Shown here: one piece after another, positions 1 through 8,831 of the stretch
How positions within the stretch are numbered: position 1 is the first letter of the stretch
Layout of the letters: each line of letters opens with the position of its first letter
Source of the DNA: Hyphomicrobium sp. LHD-15
GTDB taxonomy: Bacteria > Pseudomonadota > Alphaproteobacteria > Rhizobiales > Hyphomicrobiaceae
Assembly: GCF_031157355.1 (NCBI RefSeq)
Contig: NZ_JAVIFT010000004.1
Coordinates: 186,001 to 250,000, forward strand
Reading direction: 5' to 3'
DNA: 64,000 bases
Position numbers and translations under genes: made by a program
Notes under the pieces: model-generated
What the model was told of the DNA's origin: nothing
What the model saw: only the letters and a program-made list of their open reading frames with translations
Databases searched by the model: none

Positions 1-3000
1 CCACCGATCCGGCGTTGGCGAATGCACCAAGATTTAACTTGTCCTTGCCGCCGCCCAAATCGATGGTTTGAGCAGACGTCAGAATGGCGCCCAGAGTTAC
101 GGTGTCAGTCTGGCTACCGCCGAGCAGGCTTTCGACGTTCGACACCGACAGGGTGTTCGCGAAATCGCCAAGCTTGATCGTGTCGGTACCCGCGCCGAGG
201 TCGATGGACCCCTTCGACACGACGGCGGAGAACGTCAGCGTATCGGCAAGGCTGCCGCCGACAATTGTCTCAACGTTTGCAACCGAGCCTTCGTTTACGA
301 AATTTCCGAGCGTCAGCTCGTCCGAGCCCTTGCCGAGATCGACATTGGTCGCCGTGGTCAGAGCCGAGGCAAGGGTGATCTTATCGACGCCTGCGCCGCC
401 GACAACCGATTCGGCGTTGGCGACCGTTGCCGTGTTACCCGAGCTTCCGAATATGATCTTGTCGTTGCCAGCGCCGAGGTCCAACGAGGCTTTCACCGCC
501 GACCCACCGAGCGTGATCGTGTTACTTCCCGATCCGCCGATGAAAGTTTCGACGTTCGAAATCGTCGCGACGTTGGCGAAATCGCCCAACGTCAGCTTGT
601 CCTTGCCACCGCCGAGATCGATGGAGCCGTTCGACAGAAGCGTCGTGATGGTGATCGAATCGTCACCGGCGGCGCCGGTGATCGTTTCGACGTTGGCGAT
701 CGAGCCCGCGTTGGCAAAGTTGCCGAGCACGAGCTTGTCCTTGCCGCCCGCGAGATCGATGGTCTGAGCAGAGGTTAGGATTGCGCCGAGCACGACGGTA
801 TCGGCCGCGCTGCCGCCAAGCACGCTTTCGACGTTCGAGATGCTCAGATTGTTTGCGAAATCGCCGAGCTTGATGGTGTCGTTGCCGGCAGCGAGATCAA
901 TAGACGCCTTCGCGACGAGAGCTGCAAAGGTCAGCGTGTCCGAGTTGCTGCCGCCTACGATCACTTCGACGTTCGAGACAGAACCTTCGTTGACGAAGTT
1001 GCCGAGGATCAACTTGTCGTTGCCGCCGCCCAGATCGACGTTGGTCGATGTCGTGAGCGCCGTGTTGAGCGTCACGGTATCGACGCCGGATCCACCGACG
1101 ATCGATTCGGTGTTTGCAACCGTAACCGTGTTGACCTTGTTGGCCAGAACCAGCTTGTCGGCGCCGTCGCCGAGATCAATCGAGCCATTGACCAGGCCCG
1201 ACGAGACCGTGATCGTATTGTTCCCAGAGCCGCCGATCACCGTTTCGATGTTGGCGACTGTCATCGCATCCGGGCCCGCGCCGGAGAAGGTAATCGAGTC
1301 CAGTCCCACGCCGAGGTCGACAAACCCGTTCGAAACCACGGTCGCAAAGGTGATGGTGTCTGCGCCTGTGCCCGCAACCAGGCTTTCGACGTTGGCAATC
1401 GAGCCAGCGTTGGCAAAGTTGCCAAGCACCAGCTTGTCCTTGCCGCCGCCGAGGTCGATGCTCTGAGCAGACGTCAGCGCCGCACCGAGCGTCACCGTAT
1501 CCGTGCTGCTACCGCCCAGCAGGCTTTCGATGTTCGAAATGCTCAGCGTGTTCGCAAAATCGCCGAGCTTGATGGTGTCGCTGCCTCCGGCGAGATCGAT
1601 CGATCCCTTCGCGATGGCCGCTCCAAAGCTCAGGGTGTCTGCGCCGCTGCCGCCGACGATCGTCTCGACGTTCGAGACCGAGCCTTCGTTGGTGAAGTTT
1701 CCAAGATATAGCGTATCTTTGCCGGCGCCGAGGTTGACACTGGTCGATGTCGTGAGCGCCGAGGCGAGCGTCACCGTATCAACGCCGGATCCGCTAACGA
1801 TGGTCTCCGCGTTGGCAATGGTGGCCGTGTTGGTGCCATTGCCAAGCGTAAGACTGTCAAGACCGGCGCCGAGATCGATCGATCCCTTGGACGCCGCCGA
1901 TGTCAACGTCAGGACGTCGCTCGATGAGCCGCCGATCAGCGTTTCGACGTTCGCGACGCTACCCGTGTTGGCAAAATCGCCGAGAATGAGCTTGTCGCTT
2001 CCGGCCGCAAGATCGATCGATCCTCCGGACAGCTGAGACGTGATTGTGATGGAGTCAGCCCCACTGGCGCCAATTATGCTTTCGACATTGGCGATGGAGC
2101 CGGTGTTTGCACCCGCTGCGAGCGTCAGCTTGTCGCTACCGCCCGCGAGATCGATCGTCGCACCCGACGTGAGCAGGTTGCTCAGCGTAACCGTGTCGCC
2201 TGCGCTGCCGCCGAGCAGGCTTTCCACGTTTGCGATCGTCACGACGTTCGCGAAATCGCCCATAGTAACGGTGTCGGCACCGGCGCCGAGATCAATCAAT
2301 CCCTTCGAAATGATGGCCGAGAACGTCAGCGTGTCCGCGTCGCTGCCGCCAATAATGGTTTCGACGTTAGAAACGGCACCCTCGTTAACGAAATCGCCAA
2401 GCGTCAGCTTGTCCGTGCCCTTGCCGAGATCGACAACAGTCGATGTCGTGAGCACGGATCCAAGCGTGATCGTGTCGGCGCCCGTGCCGCCGACCACTGA
2501 TTCGGCGTTTGCAATCGTCGCGGTGTTCGAGAAGTTGCCGAGAACCAGCTTGTCCGAACCGCCGCCGAGATCGATGGACGCCTTAGATGCGGCAGATCCG
2601 AGCGTGATGGTGTCGTTGGCGCCCGCGCCGATGAGAGTTTCTACGTTCGCCACGGTCCCGGAGTTGGAACCTGCGCTCGAGAGCGTGAGCTTGTCCGCGC
2701 CAACGCCCAGATTGATGCTGCCGTTCACCAATGCGCTGGTGAGGGTGATCGTATCTGCGTTGGTACCGGAGATCAGGGTCTCGACGTTCGCGATCGAGCC
2801 CGCGTTGGCGAAATTGCCGAGGGTCAGCTTGTCCGCGCCCGCGCCGAGATCGACCGAGCCGTCACTCGCCAGGACCGTCGCCAAGGTAATGGTGTCTGCG
2901 CCAGTGCCGCTGGTGACGGTATGAACGTTGGAAAGCGTCGCCGTGTTGGCGATGTCGCCCATGACCAGCTTGTTGTCGCCACCTCCGAGGTTGATGGTGG

Positions 3001-3180
3001 CTTTCAAAAGCGCGTCAGCGACGGTGATCGTATCGGCCCCGTCGCCTCCGACCAGCGTCTCGATGCCGGCGACTGTCGCCGTGTTCCCCACACCGCTGAG
3101 CGTGAGCTTGTCTCGCCCTCCGGCTAAGTCGATGCTCGCATTGACTGCCGCCCCTGTGACCAGGACCGTATCGGTCGCCG
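1..3180 (-). repeat. Tandem coding repeat, about 139 bp unit, organised in five-unit super-repeats of about 697 bp
   Basis: The RTX-like gene is built from units of about 138-141 bp (46-47 codons). On top of this lies a higher-order period of five units. A unit with a C-terminal VNEGSVSNVE signature recurs every fifth unit. The next unit but one carries the LTSAQxIDL signature, visible as a ctgagcagacgtcag-like stretch near positions 69, 767 and 1464, with a diverged copy near 2160. The spacing of these landmarks is about 697 bp. At least four super-repeats fall in the window, and the copies nearest the left edge look most alike. Confidence 0.85.
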
Positions 3181-3259
3181 ACCCGCCAATGAGCGTATCG
3201 ACACTCGCGGTCGTATACGAATTGGCCTTGCTTTTGTTCGGCAGATTCTCGACAGCCAT
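1..3259 (-). CDS. RTX-like tandem-repeat surface protein, N-terminal 1086 residues (C-terminus outside window)
   Basis: The minus strand is open from an ATG at 3259 to the window edge. There is no signal peptide; the protein begins MAVENLPNKSKANSYT and goes almost at once into repeats. About 23 units of 46-47 residues are visible. Each combines a GGSGADTIT-like stretch with DLGxGxDKLTLGxFAN and then a VxNVETxxGG hinge. The Gly/Asp-rich nonapeptide-like motifs are what hemolysin-type calcium-binding (RTX) proteins show, so a calcium-dependent beta-roll or beta-helix is likely (inference). Such proteins are exported by type I secretion using a C-terminal signal, which would lie beyond the left edge. 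The divergent neighbour is a type I exporter, the expected partner. The total length, and any C-terminal domain such as an adhesin or S-layer module, cannot be seen. The upstream GGGG at about -11 could serve as ribosome binding site. Confidence 0.85.
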   Translation of the reverse strand, partial: MAVENLPNKSKANSYTTASVDTLIGGSATDTVLVTGAAVNASIDLAGGRDKLTLSGVGNTATVAGIETLVGGDGADTITVADALLKATINLGGGDNKLVMGDIANTATLSNVHTVTSGTGADTITLATVLASDGSVDLGAGADKLTLGNFANAGSIANVETLISGTNADTITLTSALVNGSINLGVGADKLTLSSAGSNSGTVANVETLIGAGANDTITLGSAASKASIDLGGGSDKLVLGNFSNTATIANAESVVGGTGADTITLGSVLTTSTVVDLGKGTDKLTLGDFVNEGAVSNVETIIGGSDADTLTFSAIISKGLIDLGAGADTVTMGDFANVVTIANVESLLGGSAGDTVTLSNLLTSGATIDLAGGSDKLTLAAGANTGSIANVESIIGASGADSITITSQLSGGSIDLAAGSDKLILGDFANTGSVANVETLIGGSSSDVLTLTSAASKGSIDLGAGLDSLTLGNGTNTATIANAETIVSGSGVDTVTLASALTTSTSVNLGAGKDTLYLGNFTNEGSVSNVETIVGGSGADTLSFGAAIAKGSIDLAGGSDTIKLGDFANTLSISNIESLLGGSSTDTVTLGAALTSAQSIDLGGGKDKLVLGNFANAGSIANVESLVAGTGADTITFATVVSNGFVDLGVGLDSITFSGAGPDAMTVANIETVIGGSGNNTITVSSGLVNGSIDLGDGADKLVLANKVNTVTVANTESIVGGSGVDTVTLNTALTTSTNVDLGGGNDKLILGNFVNEGSVSNVEVIVGGSNSDTLTFAALVAKASIDLAAGNDTIKLGDFANNLSISNVESVLGGSAADTVVLGAILTSAQTIDLAGGKDKLVLGNFANAGSIANVETITGAAGDDSITITTLLSNGSIDLGGGKDKLTLGDFANVATISNVETFIGGSGSNTITLGGSAVKASLDLGAGNDKIIFGSSGNTATVANAESVVGGAGVDKITLASALTTATNVDLGKGSDELTLGNFVNEGSVANVETIVGGSLADTLTFSAVVSKGSIDLGAGTDTIKLGDFANTLSVSNVESLLGGSQTDTVTLGAILTSAQTIDLGGGKDKLNLGAFANAGSV

Positions 3260-3793
3260 TTTAGACCCCGAATTAACGTTGCGCGCCCGCCAGCTATGCG
3301 GCGACCCAGTCAAACCCCCACGGTGCACGCCCCTGTTAATCCGCCGTCAGCGCATTCGACTTCTTTTCGACTTGCAGCTACCGATCGTTTTAATCAGAAA
3401 CACCCATTACGGGCTTCTTCACCGTACCAAGAACATTAAATGCACTGGTAATGTTTCTTTTTAGTAAATTACGCGAAAAGGCTGCATTTCACCTCATCAA
3501 TAAAACTGCTAATTGAAATCAGCTAGTTCGCAACGTTGAGCGAACAGTTTATGCTTCGCTCACATCTTGCTGACTCTAATGTCTTTTATTGTTGCGTCCG
3601 CAAGGTGCCGTTTTCTCTAAAAAATGGCATTTCGAGTTGAATATGAATCTCGTCATTTCGAGCTTCATTTCCTCTTTCTTGCGCCCTTTATCGCCTTACT
3701 CGTTGTTAAAGTGCGGCTCGGAATAAACTCATGTAGCGTGCATCAGGTTTGCGTCAGTGATTCGCTCCCAGCGGAAGAGCATGAAAAAGTCAG
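3260..3793. promoter_or_regulatory. Divergent intergenic region between RTX protein and its exporter
   Basis: This 534-bp gap lies between the divergently transcribed RTX-like gene and the type I secretion genes. It is clearly richer in A+T than the flanking genes, with many AAT/TTT runs between 3400 and 3740. I find no supportable gene in it. It must hold both promoters and any shared regulator sites, but no convincing -35/-10 pair could be picked by eye. A 20-codon open frame starting ATGAAAAAG at 3781 overlaps the exporter start. Confidence 0.55.
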
Positions 3794-5503
3794 ATGACGC
3801 CAACCCTCTCAGCCGTAATCGGCGCCGGATTGTCCGGCTATAAACGCTTCCTTGTATGGGCCGCGGTTTTCAGCGTTTTCGTGAACACGCTGACTCTCGG
3901 AATACCGCTCTATACAATTCAGGTTTTCGACCGTGTGCTGCCGAGCGGCAGCGGCGCGACGCTCGTCGTGCTGACCATCGCGGTCCTGGGCGGCATCGCG
4001 GCCGCCAATGCGCTCGAGGAAGTGCGAGCTCGCCTTCTCATCTCACTCGGCATCCAGTTCGACGCGCAACTGTCCAAGCAACTGTTCGAGCGACTTGTCG
4101 AACGGGACGGAGATGCCGCGAGCGTCACGAAGGGGGGCGCAGTTCGCGATCTCGATACGGTGCGCCACGCGTTGACGGGCAGCGCCATCCTCACTCTATT
4201 CGACCTGCCGTGGACGCCTTTGTTCCTGCTAGCGTGCTTCTATCTGCACCCGGTGCTGGGCATCATTTCACTGGGAGGCGCCTTGCTGGTGATCGGGCTC
4301 GCGGTGCTGAACCAGGTTCTCGTCGGACAGCGCCTCGCGACGTCGGCGAAGCTCACCGAGGAAAGCTATCGGCTGACCGAAGGCGTGATCGGGAATGCCG
4401 AGACCGTGCGGGCCATGGGCATGCTGCCGGAGCTTTCCAAGCGCTGGTCGGACATTCGCGTCCAGGCCATCGGCATGCAGGCGGACGCCAGCGCGGGAAA
4501 CTCGTCGGTTTCGAGCGTCATCAAGTTCGTCCGCTATACGCTGCAGGTTTTGATCATGGGCGCCGGCGCGTGGCTTGCGGTCGGCCGTGAGATCTCGCCC
4601 GGCTCGCTGTTCGCCGCCTCTCTCATCTGCACTCGCGCCCTGATGCCCGTCGACCAGCTCGTCGGTGTCTGGCGGCAGATTCTTTCGGCTCTGGCCGCAC
4701 TCGGGCGCGTTGAGGAGGTTTTGGCCGTTCCGCTTCGGCCGAAGACGATGGAGCTGCCTATTCCGGCAGGGCGTCTCTCTGTCGAGGCGCTCTCCTACAC
4801 GGTTCCTGGCGCACGCGCGCCGACACTCAACGACATCTCGTTCCTCGTGAACCCCGGCGAATCACTCGGCATCGTCGGCCCCAGCGCGGCCGGCAAATCG
4901 ACGCTCGCGCGCCTCCTCGTCGGAGCGATCAAGCCCACTGCCGGCAATGTGCGCCTGGACGGCGCCGACGTGTGGTCCTGGGGTCGCGCGCAATTCGGCA
5001 CCTTCACCGGCTACGTATCGCAGAACATCGAGCTGTTCGAAGGCTCGATCGCCGAGAACATTGCGCGGTTTCGCACTGTCGATGCCGCCGAGATCGTAGC
5101 CGCGGCCCGTCTTGCCGGCGTGCACGAGATGATCCTCGGCTTTCCGAAGGGATACGACACGCGACTGCTCGCGTCCGGCGCGCCGCTCTCCGGCGGACAG
5201 CGGCAACGCATCGCGCTCGCGCGGTCCGTGTTCGGCAATCCGAAACTCGTCGTTCTCGACGAGCCCAACTCCAATCTCGACAGCGACGGCGAAACGGCAC
5301 TGCACGGGCTGCTCGCCGCACTCAAAGCGCGTGGAACGACCGTGATCATGATCGCGCACAGGCCCAGCATTCTCGTCTCGCTCGATAAAGTTCTGGTACT
5401 GACCAACGGCGCGGTTGCCGAGTTTGGCCCGATCGCGCGCGTCATGCCGCGAATCGCGCCGGGCTTTGCGACCGGCCAGAAGAGAATTGGAGAGAGCGCA
5501 TGA
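3794..5503 (+). CDS. Type I secretion system permease/ATPase (PrtD-like)
   Basis: This 569-residue half-size ABC exporter should use ATP hydrolysis in the inner membrane to push an unfolded RTX substrate into the MFP/TolC conduit. The N-terminal half has hydrophobic segments from about residue 16 onward, ending near residue 310. The C-terminal ATPase has Walker A GPSAAGKST (about 362-370), signature LSGGQRQR (about 466) and Walker B VVLDEP. There is no N-terminal C39 peptidase domain, which fits the PrtD/RsaD class that exports proteins uncleaved. An in-frame stop at 3782 rules out any start before 3794. The gene overlaps the next by 4 bp (ATGA), so the two should be translationally coupled. 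The divergent RTX-like protein is the obvious substrate. The outer-membrane TolC partner is not in the window. Confidence 0.93.
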   Translation: MTPTLSAVIGAGLSGYKRFLVWAAVFSVFVNTLTLGIPLYTIQVFDRVLPSGSGATLVVLTIAVLGGIAAANALEEVRARLLISLGIQFDAQLSKQLFERLVERDGDAASVTKGGAVRDLDTVRHALTGSAILTLFDLPWTPLFLLACFYLHPVLGIISLGGALLVIGLAVLNQVLVGQRLATSAKLTEESYRLTEGVIGNAETVRAMGMLPELSKRWSDIRVQAIGMQADASAGNSSVSSVIKFVRYTLQVLIMGAGAWLAVGREISPGSLFAASLICTRALMPVDQLVGVWRQILSALAALGRVEEVLAVPLRPKTMELPIPAGRLSVEALSYTVPGARAPTLNDISFLVNPGESLGIVGPSAAGKSTLARLLVGAIKPTAGNVRLDGADVWSWGRAQFGTFTGYVSQNIELFEGSIAENIARFRTVDAAEIVAAARLAGVHEMILGFPKGYDTRLLASGAPLSGGQRQRIALARSVFGNPKLVVLDEPNSNLDSDGETALHGLLAALKARGTTVIMIAHRPSILVSLDKVLVLTNGAVAEFGPIARVMPRIAPGFATGQKRIGESA

Positions 5504-6921
5504 AACACGCACTCGCCAAGCTCGAGCTCCTCAAGTCGGAATTCGCGAATACAGCCGCAACCAACGGCTCCGCCCCAAACGGCGAAGCCGATCCGAAGGG
5601 CGCATCCGCTGTCCGTTCGGTCGCGGGCTCCGCAAATTTCAATCAGGCGGTTCGCCTGATAAAAATCGGTCTTATCGTCGTACTCGGGTTCTTCGGGTTT
5701 CTTGGCGGCTGGGCCGCTTTGAGCCCGATCGAGAGCGCTGCCATCACTTACGGCCTCGTCGGAGCGGACGGAAACCGCAAAGCCGTACAGCACGTGGACG
5801 GCGGTATCGTGAGCGCCATCCTCGTCAAGGAGGGCGATCTCGTCAGCGCCGGGCAAGAACTGATCCGGCTTGAGCAGGTGCAGGCCCGCGCTGCGCTCGA
5901 AATTCAAACCGAATCGGTCACGACGCTTTCGACCGTGCTGGCCCGGCTCGAAGCCGAATCAGCCGGCCGGCCGGCGGTCAACTTCCCGAAGGCGCTCATC
6001 GAGCGGCGCAGCCAGCCGAGCGTCGATCAACTGCTGACGTCGCAAGAGCAGATCCTGCAGGCGCGGCGCAGCGCCAACGCCACGCAGGCCGGCACCATCC
6101 GCGAGCAGATCAAGCAGGCGCGCACGCAGATGGATATCTACAAGGGGCAGGCCGATGCGGCCGCGGACCAATATCGCATGGTCAACGAGGAGCTTGGCCC
6201 GAAGCAGATGCTCTACGACAAGGGCTATGCGACCAACTCGCCTTTGATGCAGCTCAAGCGCGCCGCGTCGGCCCTGCTCAGCCAGCAGCAGGAGTATCAG
6301 GGCCACATCATGCGGCTGCAGCACCTGATCGGGCAGCTCGAAAACCAGATCGTTCAGGTCGACAGCGATTTCCGCCTCAAGATCGCTCAGGAACTCGAAG
6401 ATGCGCGCGGCAAGCTCGCCGACGCAACGGAGCGCGAGCGGGTCGCCAGGGATATCCTGGTCCGCACCGTCATTCGGGCGCCCGTCAGCGGCCACGTGCT
6501 GGGGCTCACCGTCAATACGGTGGGCGGAGTGATCGGCAAAGGCGAGCGCCTGCTTGAGATCGTGCCAGCCGATTCCGGAATCGTCATAAAGGGGCAGCTT
6601 CGCCCGACCGACGGCCTCGAGGTGCATGAAGGCATGCGCGCCGAGCTGCGCGTGCTCACCACGCAGGGCCGGCGGCTTCCAGTGGTACATGGAACTATCC
6701 GCACACGCTCCGCAGACGCGCGCCCTGATTCGGAAGGACATGCCCTGTTCTTCGACATCACCGTGGACGTCGACCCGTCGGAACTCAAAAAAATCGACGG
6801 GCTCAAGCTGATGCCGGGAACTCCGGTCGAGATCATCATCCCGACAGGCTCGCGCACGGTCCTTGATTACATATTGGAGCCGATCACGATGTCGATGCGT
6901 CACGGCCTGCGTGAGAAATAG
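5500..6921 (+). CDS. Type I secretion membrane fusion protein, HlyD/PrtE family
   Basis: This is a 473-residue periplasmic adaptor that links the inner-membrane ABC exporter to an outer-membrane TolC-like channel. It has a cytosolic N-terminal tail of about 50 residues, one transmembrane helix near residues 52-75, and then a barrel-sandwich (biotinyl-lipoyl-like) half with AVQHVDGGIVSAILVKEGD. A long helical/coiled-coil stretch rich in Gln, Glu and Lys follows (about 130-300), then a second barrel half (VIRAPVSGHVLGL). Length and order match HlyD/PrtE proteins. It overlaps the ABC gene by 4 bp. A 39-bp gap with a strong GGGGGAG site leads to the sugar genes, so transcription may continue into them. 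Confidence 0.92.
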   Translation: MKHALAKLELLKSEFANTAATNGSAPNGEADPKGASAVRSVAGSANFNQAVRLIKIGLIVVLGFFGFLGGWAALSPIESAAITYGLVGADGNRKAVQHVDGGIVSAILVKEGDLVSAGQELIRLEQVQARAALEIQTESVTTLSTVLARLEAESAGRPAVNFPKALIERRSQPSVDQLLTSQEQILQARRSANATQAGTIREQIKQARTQMDIYKGQADAAADQYRMVNEELGPKQMLYDKGYATNSPLMQLKRAASALLSQQQEYQGHIMRLQHLIGQLENQIVQVDSDFRLKIAQELEDARGKLADATERERVARDILVRTVIRAPVSGHVLGLTVNTVGGVIGKGERLLEIVPADSGIVIKGQLRPTDGLEVHEGMRAELRVLTTQGRRLPVVHGTIRTRSADARPDSEGHALFFDITVDVDPSELKKIDGLKLMPGTPVEIIIPTGSRTVLDYILEPITMSMRHGLREK

Positions 6922-6960
6922 CGTCGACTTCCCATCCCAGAGACCCAGCGGGGGAGATTT

Positions 6961-7743
6961 ATGGAAGCACTGATACTTTGTGGTGGACTCGGTACGCGCC
7001 TGCGCGAGGAAACCGAATTCAAGCCCAAGCCGATGGTCGAAGTGGGCGGCAAGCCCATGCTCTGGCACATCATGATGCACTATCGCCACCACGGCGTGGG
7101 GCGGTTCGTGCTTTGCCTCGGCTATAAGGGCGACGCGATCCGCGATTACTTCGTGAACTACCATCAACGGGCCCACGACCTCGAAATCGACATCCGCACC
7201 GGTGGCATCTACGCACAGCGGACGACCAACTCCGAACTCCTCGATGCCCGCGTCGTGCTCGCCGAAACCGGTCTCGAAAGCCTCACTGGCCGGCGCATTC
7301 TGCGCGCGCTCCCCCATATCGAGGGCGATACCTTCCTTGCGACCTACGGCGACGCGGTTGCCGACGTCGATATCGACGACCTCATCGCCACCCACAAGCG
7401 CATGGGCAAGCTCGCGACCGTCACGGCCGTGCATCCGTCTTCCCGCTTCGGCGAACTTGCTATCGACGACGGCATGATCACGAGCTTTGCCGAAAAGCCA
7501 CAGGTCACCCAGGGCTGGATCAACGGCGGCTACTTCGTGTTCAACCGGCGCGCGTTCGACATGCTGGACCCGACGCTCAACGAGCCGCTCGAAACCGGCC
7601 TCCTGGAGCGCCTCGCCAAGATGGGTGAGCTTGCCGTGCACCAGCATGGCGGCTTCTGGCAGTGCATGGATACCTATCGCGAAATGCAGCTCCTGAACGA
7701 CATGTGGACGTCGGGCAAGGCGCCGTGGCAGGTCTGGAACTAA
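6961..7743 (+). CDS. rfbF: Glucose-1-phosphate cytidylyltransferase
   Basis: This 260-residue enzyme makes CDP-glucose from CTP and glucose 1-phosphate. It opens with the nucleotidyltransferase signature LCGGLGTRLREET, followed by KPKPMVEVGGKPMLWHIM, the Lys-containing sugar-phosphate region of RfbF enzymes. The family-specific segment GWINGGYFVFNR lies near residue 185. Length matches the family (about 257). The ribosome binding site GGGGGAG sits just upstream of the ATG. It is the first of five close-packed sugar genes, with CDP-glucose dehydratase next. This pair normally starts CDP-dideoxyhexose or CDP-branched-sugar routes. Confidence 0.95.
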   Translation: MEALILCGGLGTRLREETEFKPKPMVEVGGKPMLWHIMMHYRHHGVGRFVLCLGYKGDAIRDYFVNYHQRAHDLEIDIRTGGIYAQRTTNSELLDARVVLAETGLESLTGRRILRALPHIEGDTFLATYGDAVADVDIDDLIATHKRMGKLATVTAVHPSSRFGELAIDDGMITSFAEKPQVTQGWINGGYFVFNRRAFDMLDPTLNEPLETGLLERLAKMGELAVHQHGGFWQCMDTYREMQLLNDMWTSGKAPWQVWN

Positions 7744-7757
7744 GGCTGGAGCCTCGC

Positions 7758-8831
7758 ATGACGGCGCCGCTCAAGCGCACCTTCTGGACGGGGCGCCGCG
7801 TCTTCGTGACCGGGCACACCGGCTTCAAAGGCGGATGGCTGATGGGACTCTTGCGCCAGCTCGGCGCGGAAGCCTCGGGCTATGCGCTTGCGCCGCCTTC
7901 CAATCCGAACCTGTTCGATGTGGCGGGCGTAGCCGGACTCGGTACGTCGACGCTCGGCGACATCCGGGACGCGTCGCGAATCAAAGCTGCTATGGCAGCC
8001 GCCGACCCGGAGATCGTGCTGCATCTGGCCGCGCAAGCGCTGGTGCGCCCGGCGCGGGCGGAGCCAGTCGAAACCTTCTCGACTAACGTCGTCGGCACCG
8101 CGCAGGTGCTCGATGCGGTCCGCGAGACCGCGAGCGTGCGAGCCTGCGTCGTCATCACCAGCGACAAGGTCTATGACAACGTCGAGTGGCCATGGGCCTA
8201 TCGCGAGACCGACCGGCTCGGCGGCAAGGAGCCTTACGGGGCGAGCAAGGCCTGCACCGAGATCGTCGTCGAAGCCTACCGTGCCTCCTATTTCTCGGGC
8301 GACGGGCGACCAGCCTGCCTTGCCACAGCGCGCGCCGGTAACGTCATCGGCGGCGGCGACTGGGCCGAGGACCGCCTGATCCCGGACGCCATTCGCGCCT
8401 TCACGGCGGGCGAAGCGCTGATGATCCGCAACCCTTCCTCGGTGCGGCCCTGGCAGCACGTGCTGGAGCCGCTTTCGGGCTACCTCGCGCTCGCGGAGGC
8501 ACTTGTCGAGAAAAGTACGCTGCCGCAGCCGCTCGCGTTCAATTTCGGCCCCGCTCAAGAGGATGCGGTTTCGGTGCGGGTCATCGCCGACGAAATCTCC
8601 TCTCGCTGGGCTGACGGTGCCCATTGGCGGCACGACACGCGTTTCCAGCCCTACGAAGCCCGCCTTTTGGAAGTGGACAGCGCAAAGGCCCGCGGCGCGC
8701 TGAACTGGGGGCCGCGCTGGCGGCTTTCTGAGGCACTGGACCGGACGATCTCCTGGTACAAGGCCTATAATGGAGGCCAAGACATGCACGCCTTCACCCT
8801 TCGCCAGATCGACGAGTATCTCAATGGCTGA
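7758..8831 (+). CDS. rfbG: CDP-glucose 4,6-dehydratase
   Basis: This 357-residue extended short-chain dehydrogenase converts CDP-glucose to CDP-4-keto-6-deoxyglucose with bound NAD. The Rossmann motif GHTGFKGGW is at residues 19-27 and is typical of RfbG rather than RmlB. The catalytic Tyr-Lys pair lies in EPYGASKACTE near residue 160, and NVIGGGDW is also family-typical. I chose the ATG at 7758 because the longer open frame would run back into rfbF. The gap to rfbF is then 14 bp. Its 3' end overlaps the next gene by 8 bp. The product is the branch point for 3-deoxygenation or C-methylation; in this cluster the latter seems to follow. Confidence 0.94.
   Translation: MTAPLKRTFWTGRRVFVTGHTGFKGGWLMGLLRQLGAEASGYALAPPSNPNLFDVAGVAGLGTSTLGDIRDASRIKAAMAAADPEIVLHLAAQALVRPARAEPVETFSTNVVGTAQVLDAVRETASVRACVVITSDKVYDNVEWPWAYRETDRLGGKEPYGASKACTEIVVEAYRASYFSGDGRPACLATARAGNVIGGGDWAEDRLIPDAIRAFTAGEALMIRNPSSVRPWQHVLEPLSGYLALAEALVEKSTLPQPLAFNFGPAQEDAVSVRVIADEISSRWADGAHWRHDTRFQPYEARLLEVDSAKARGALNWGPRWRLSEALDRTISWYKAYNGGQDMHAFTLRQIDEYLNG

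Noticed and set aside
84-2924. Long plus-strand open frames rich in Ser, Pro, Thr and Val
   Set aside because: They are the antisense of the RTX-like gene. Their repeated pattern is the reverse complement of the Gly/Asp repeats, which form a single uninterrupted minus-strand frame with a plausible start.
1-3180. Regularly spaced repeats as a possible CRISPR array
   Set aside because: The period is about 139 bp, units are diverged at third positions and coding, and there is no constant repeat with unique spacers.
3781-3843. 20-codon frame overlapping the exporter start
   Set aside because: Its product is short and featureless. The ribosome binding site upstream could serve either start, but only the 3794 frame gives a known protein.
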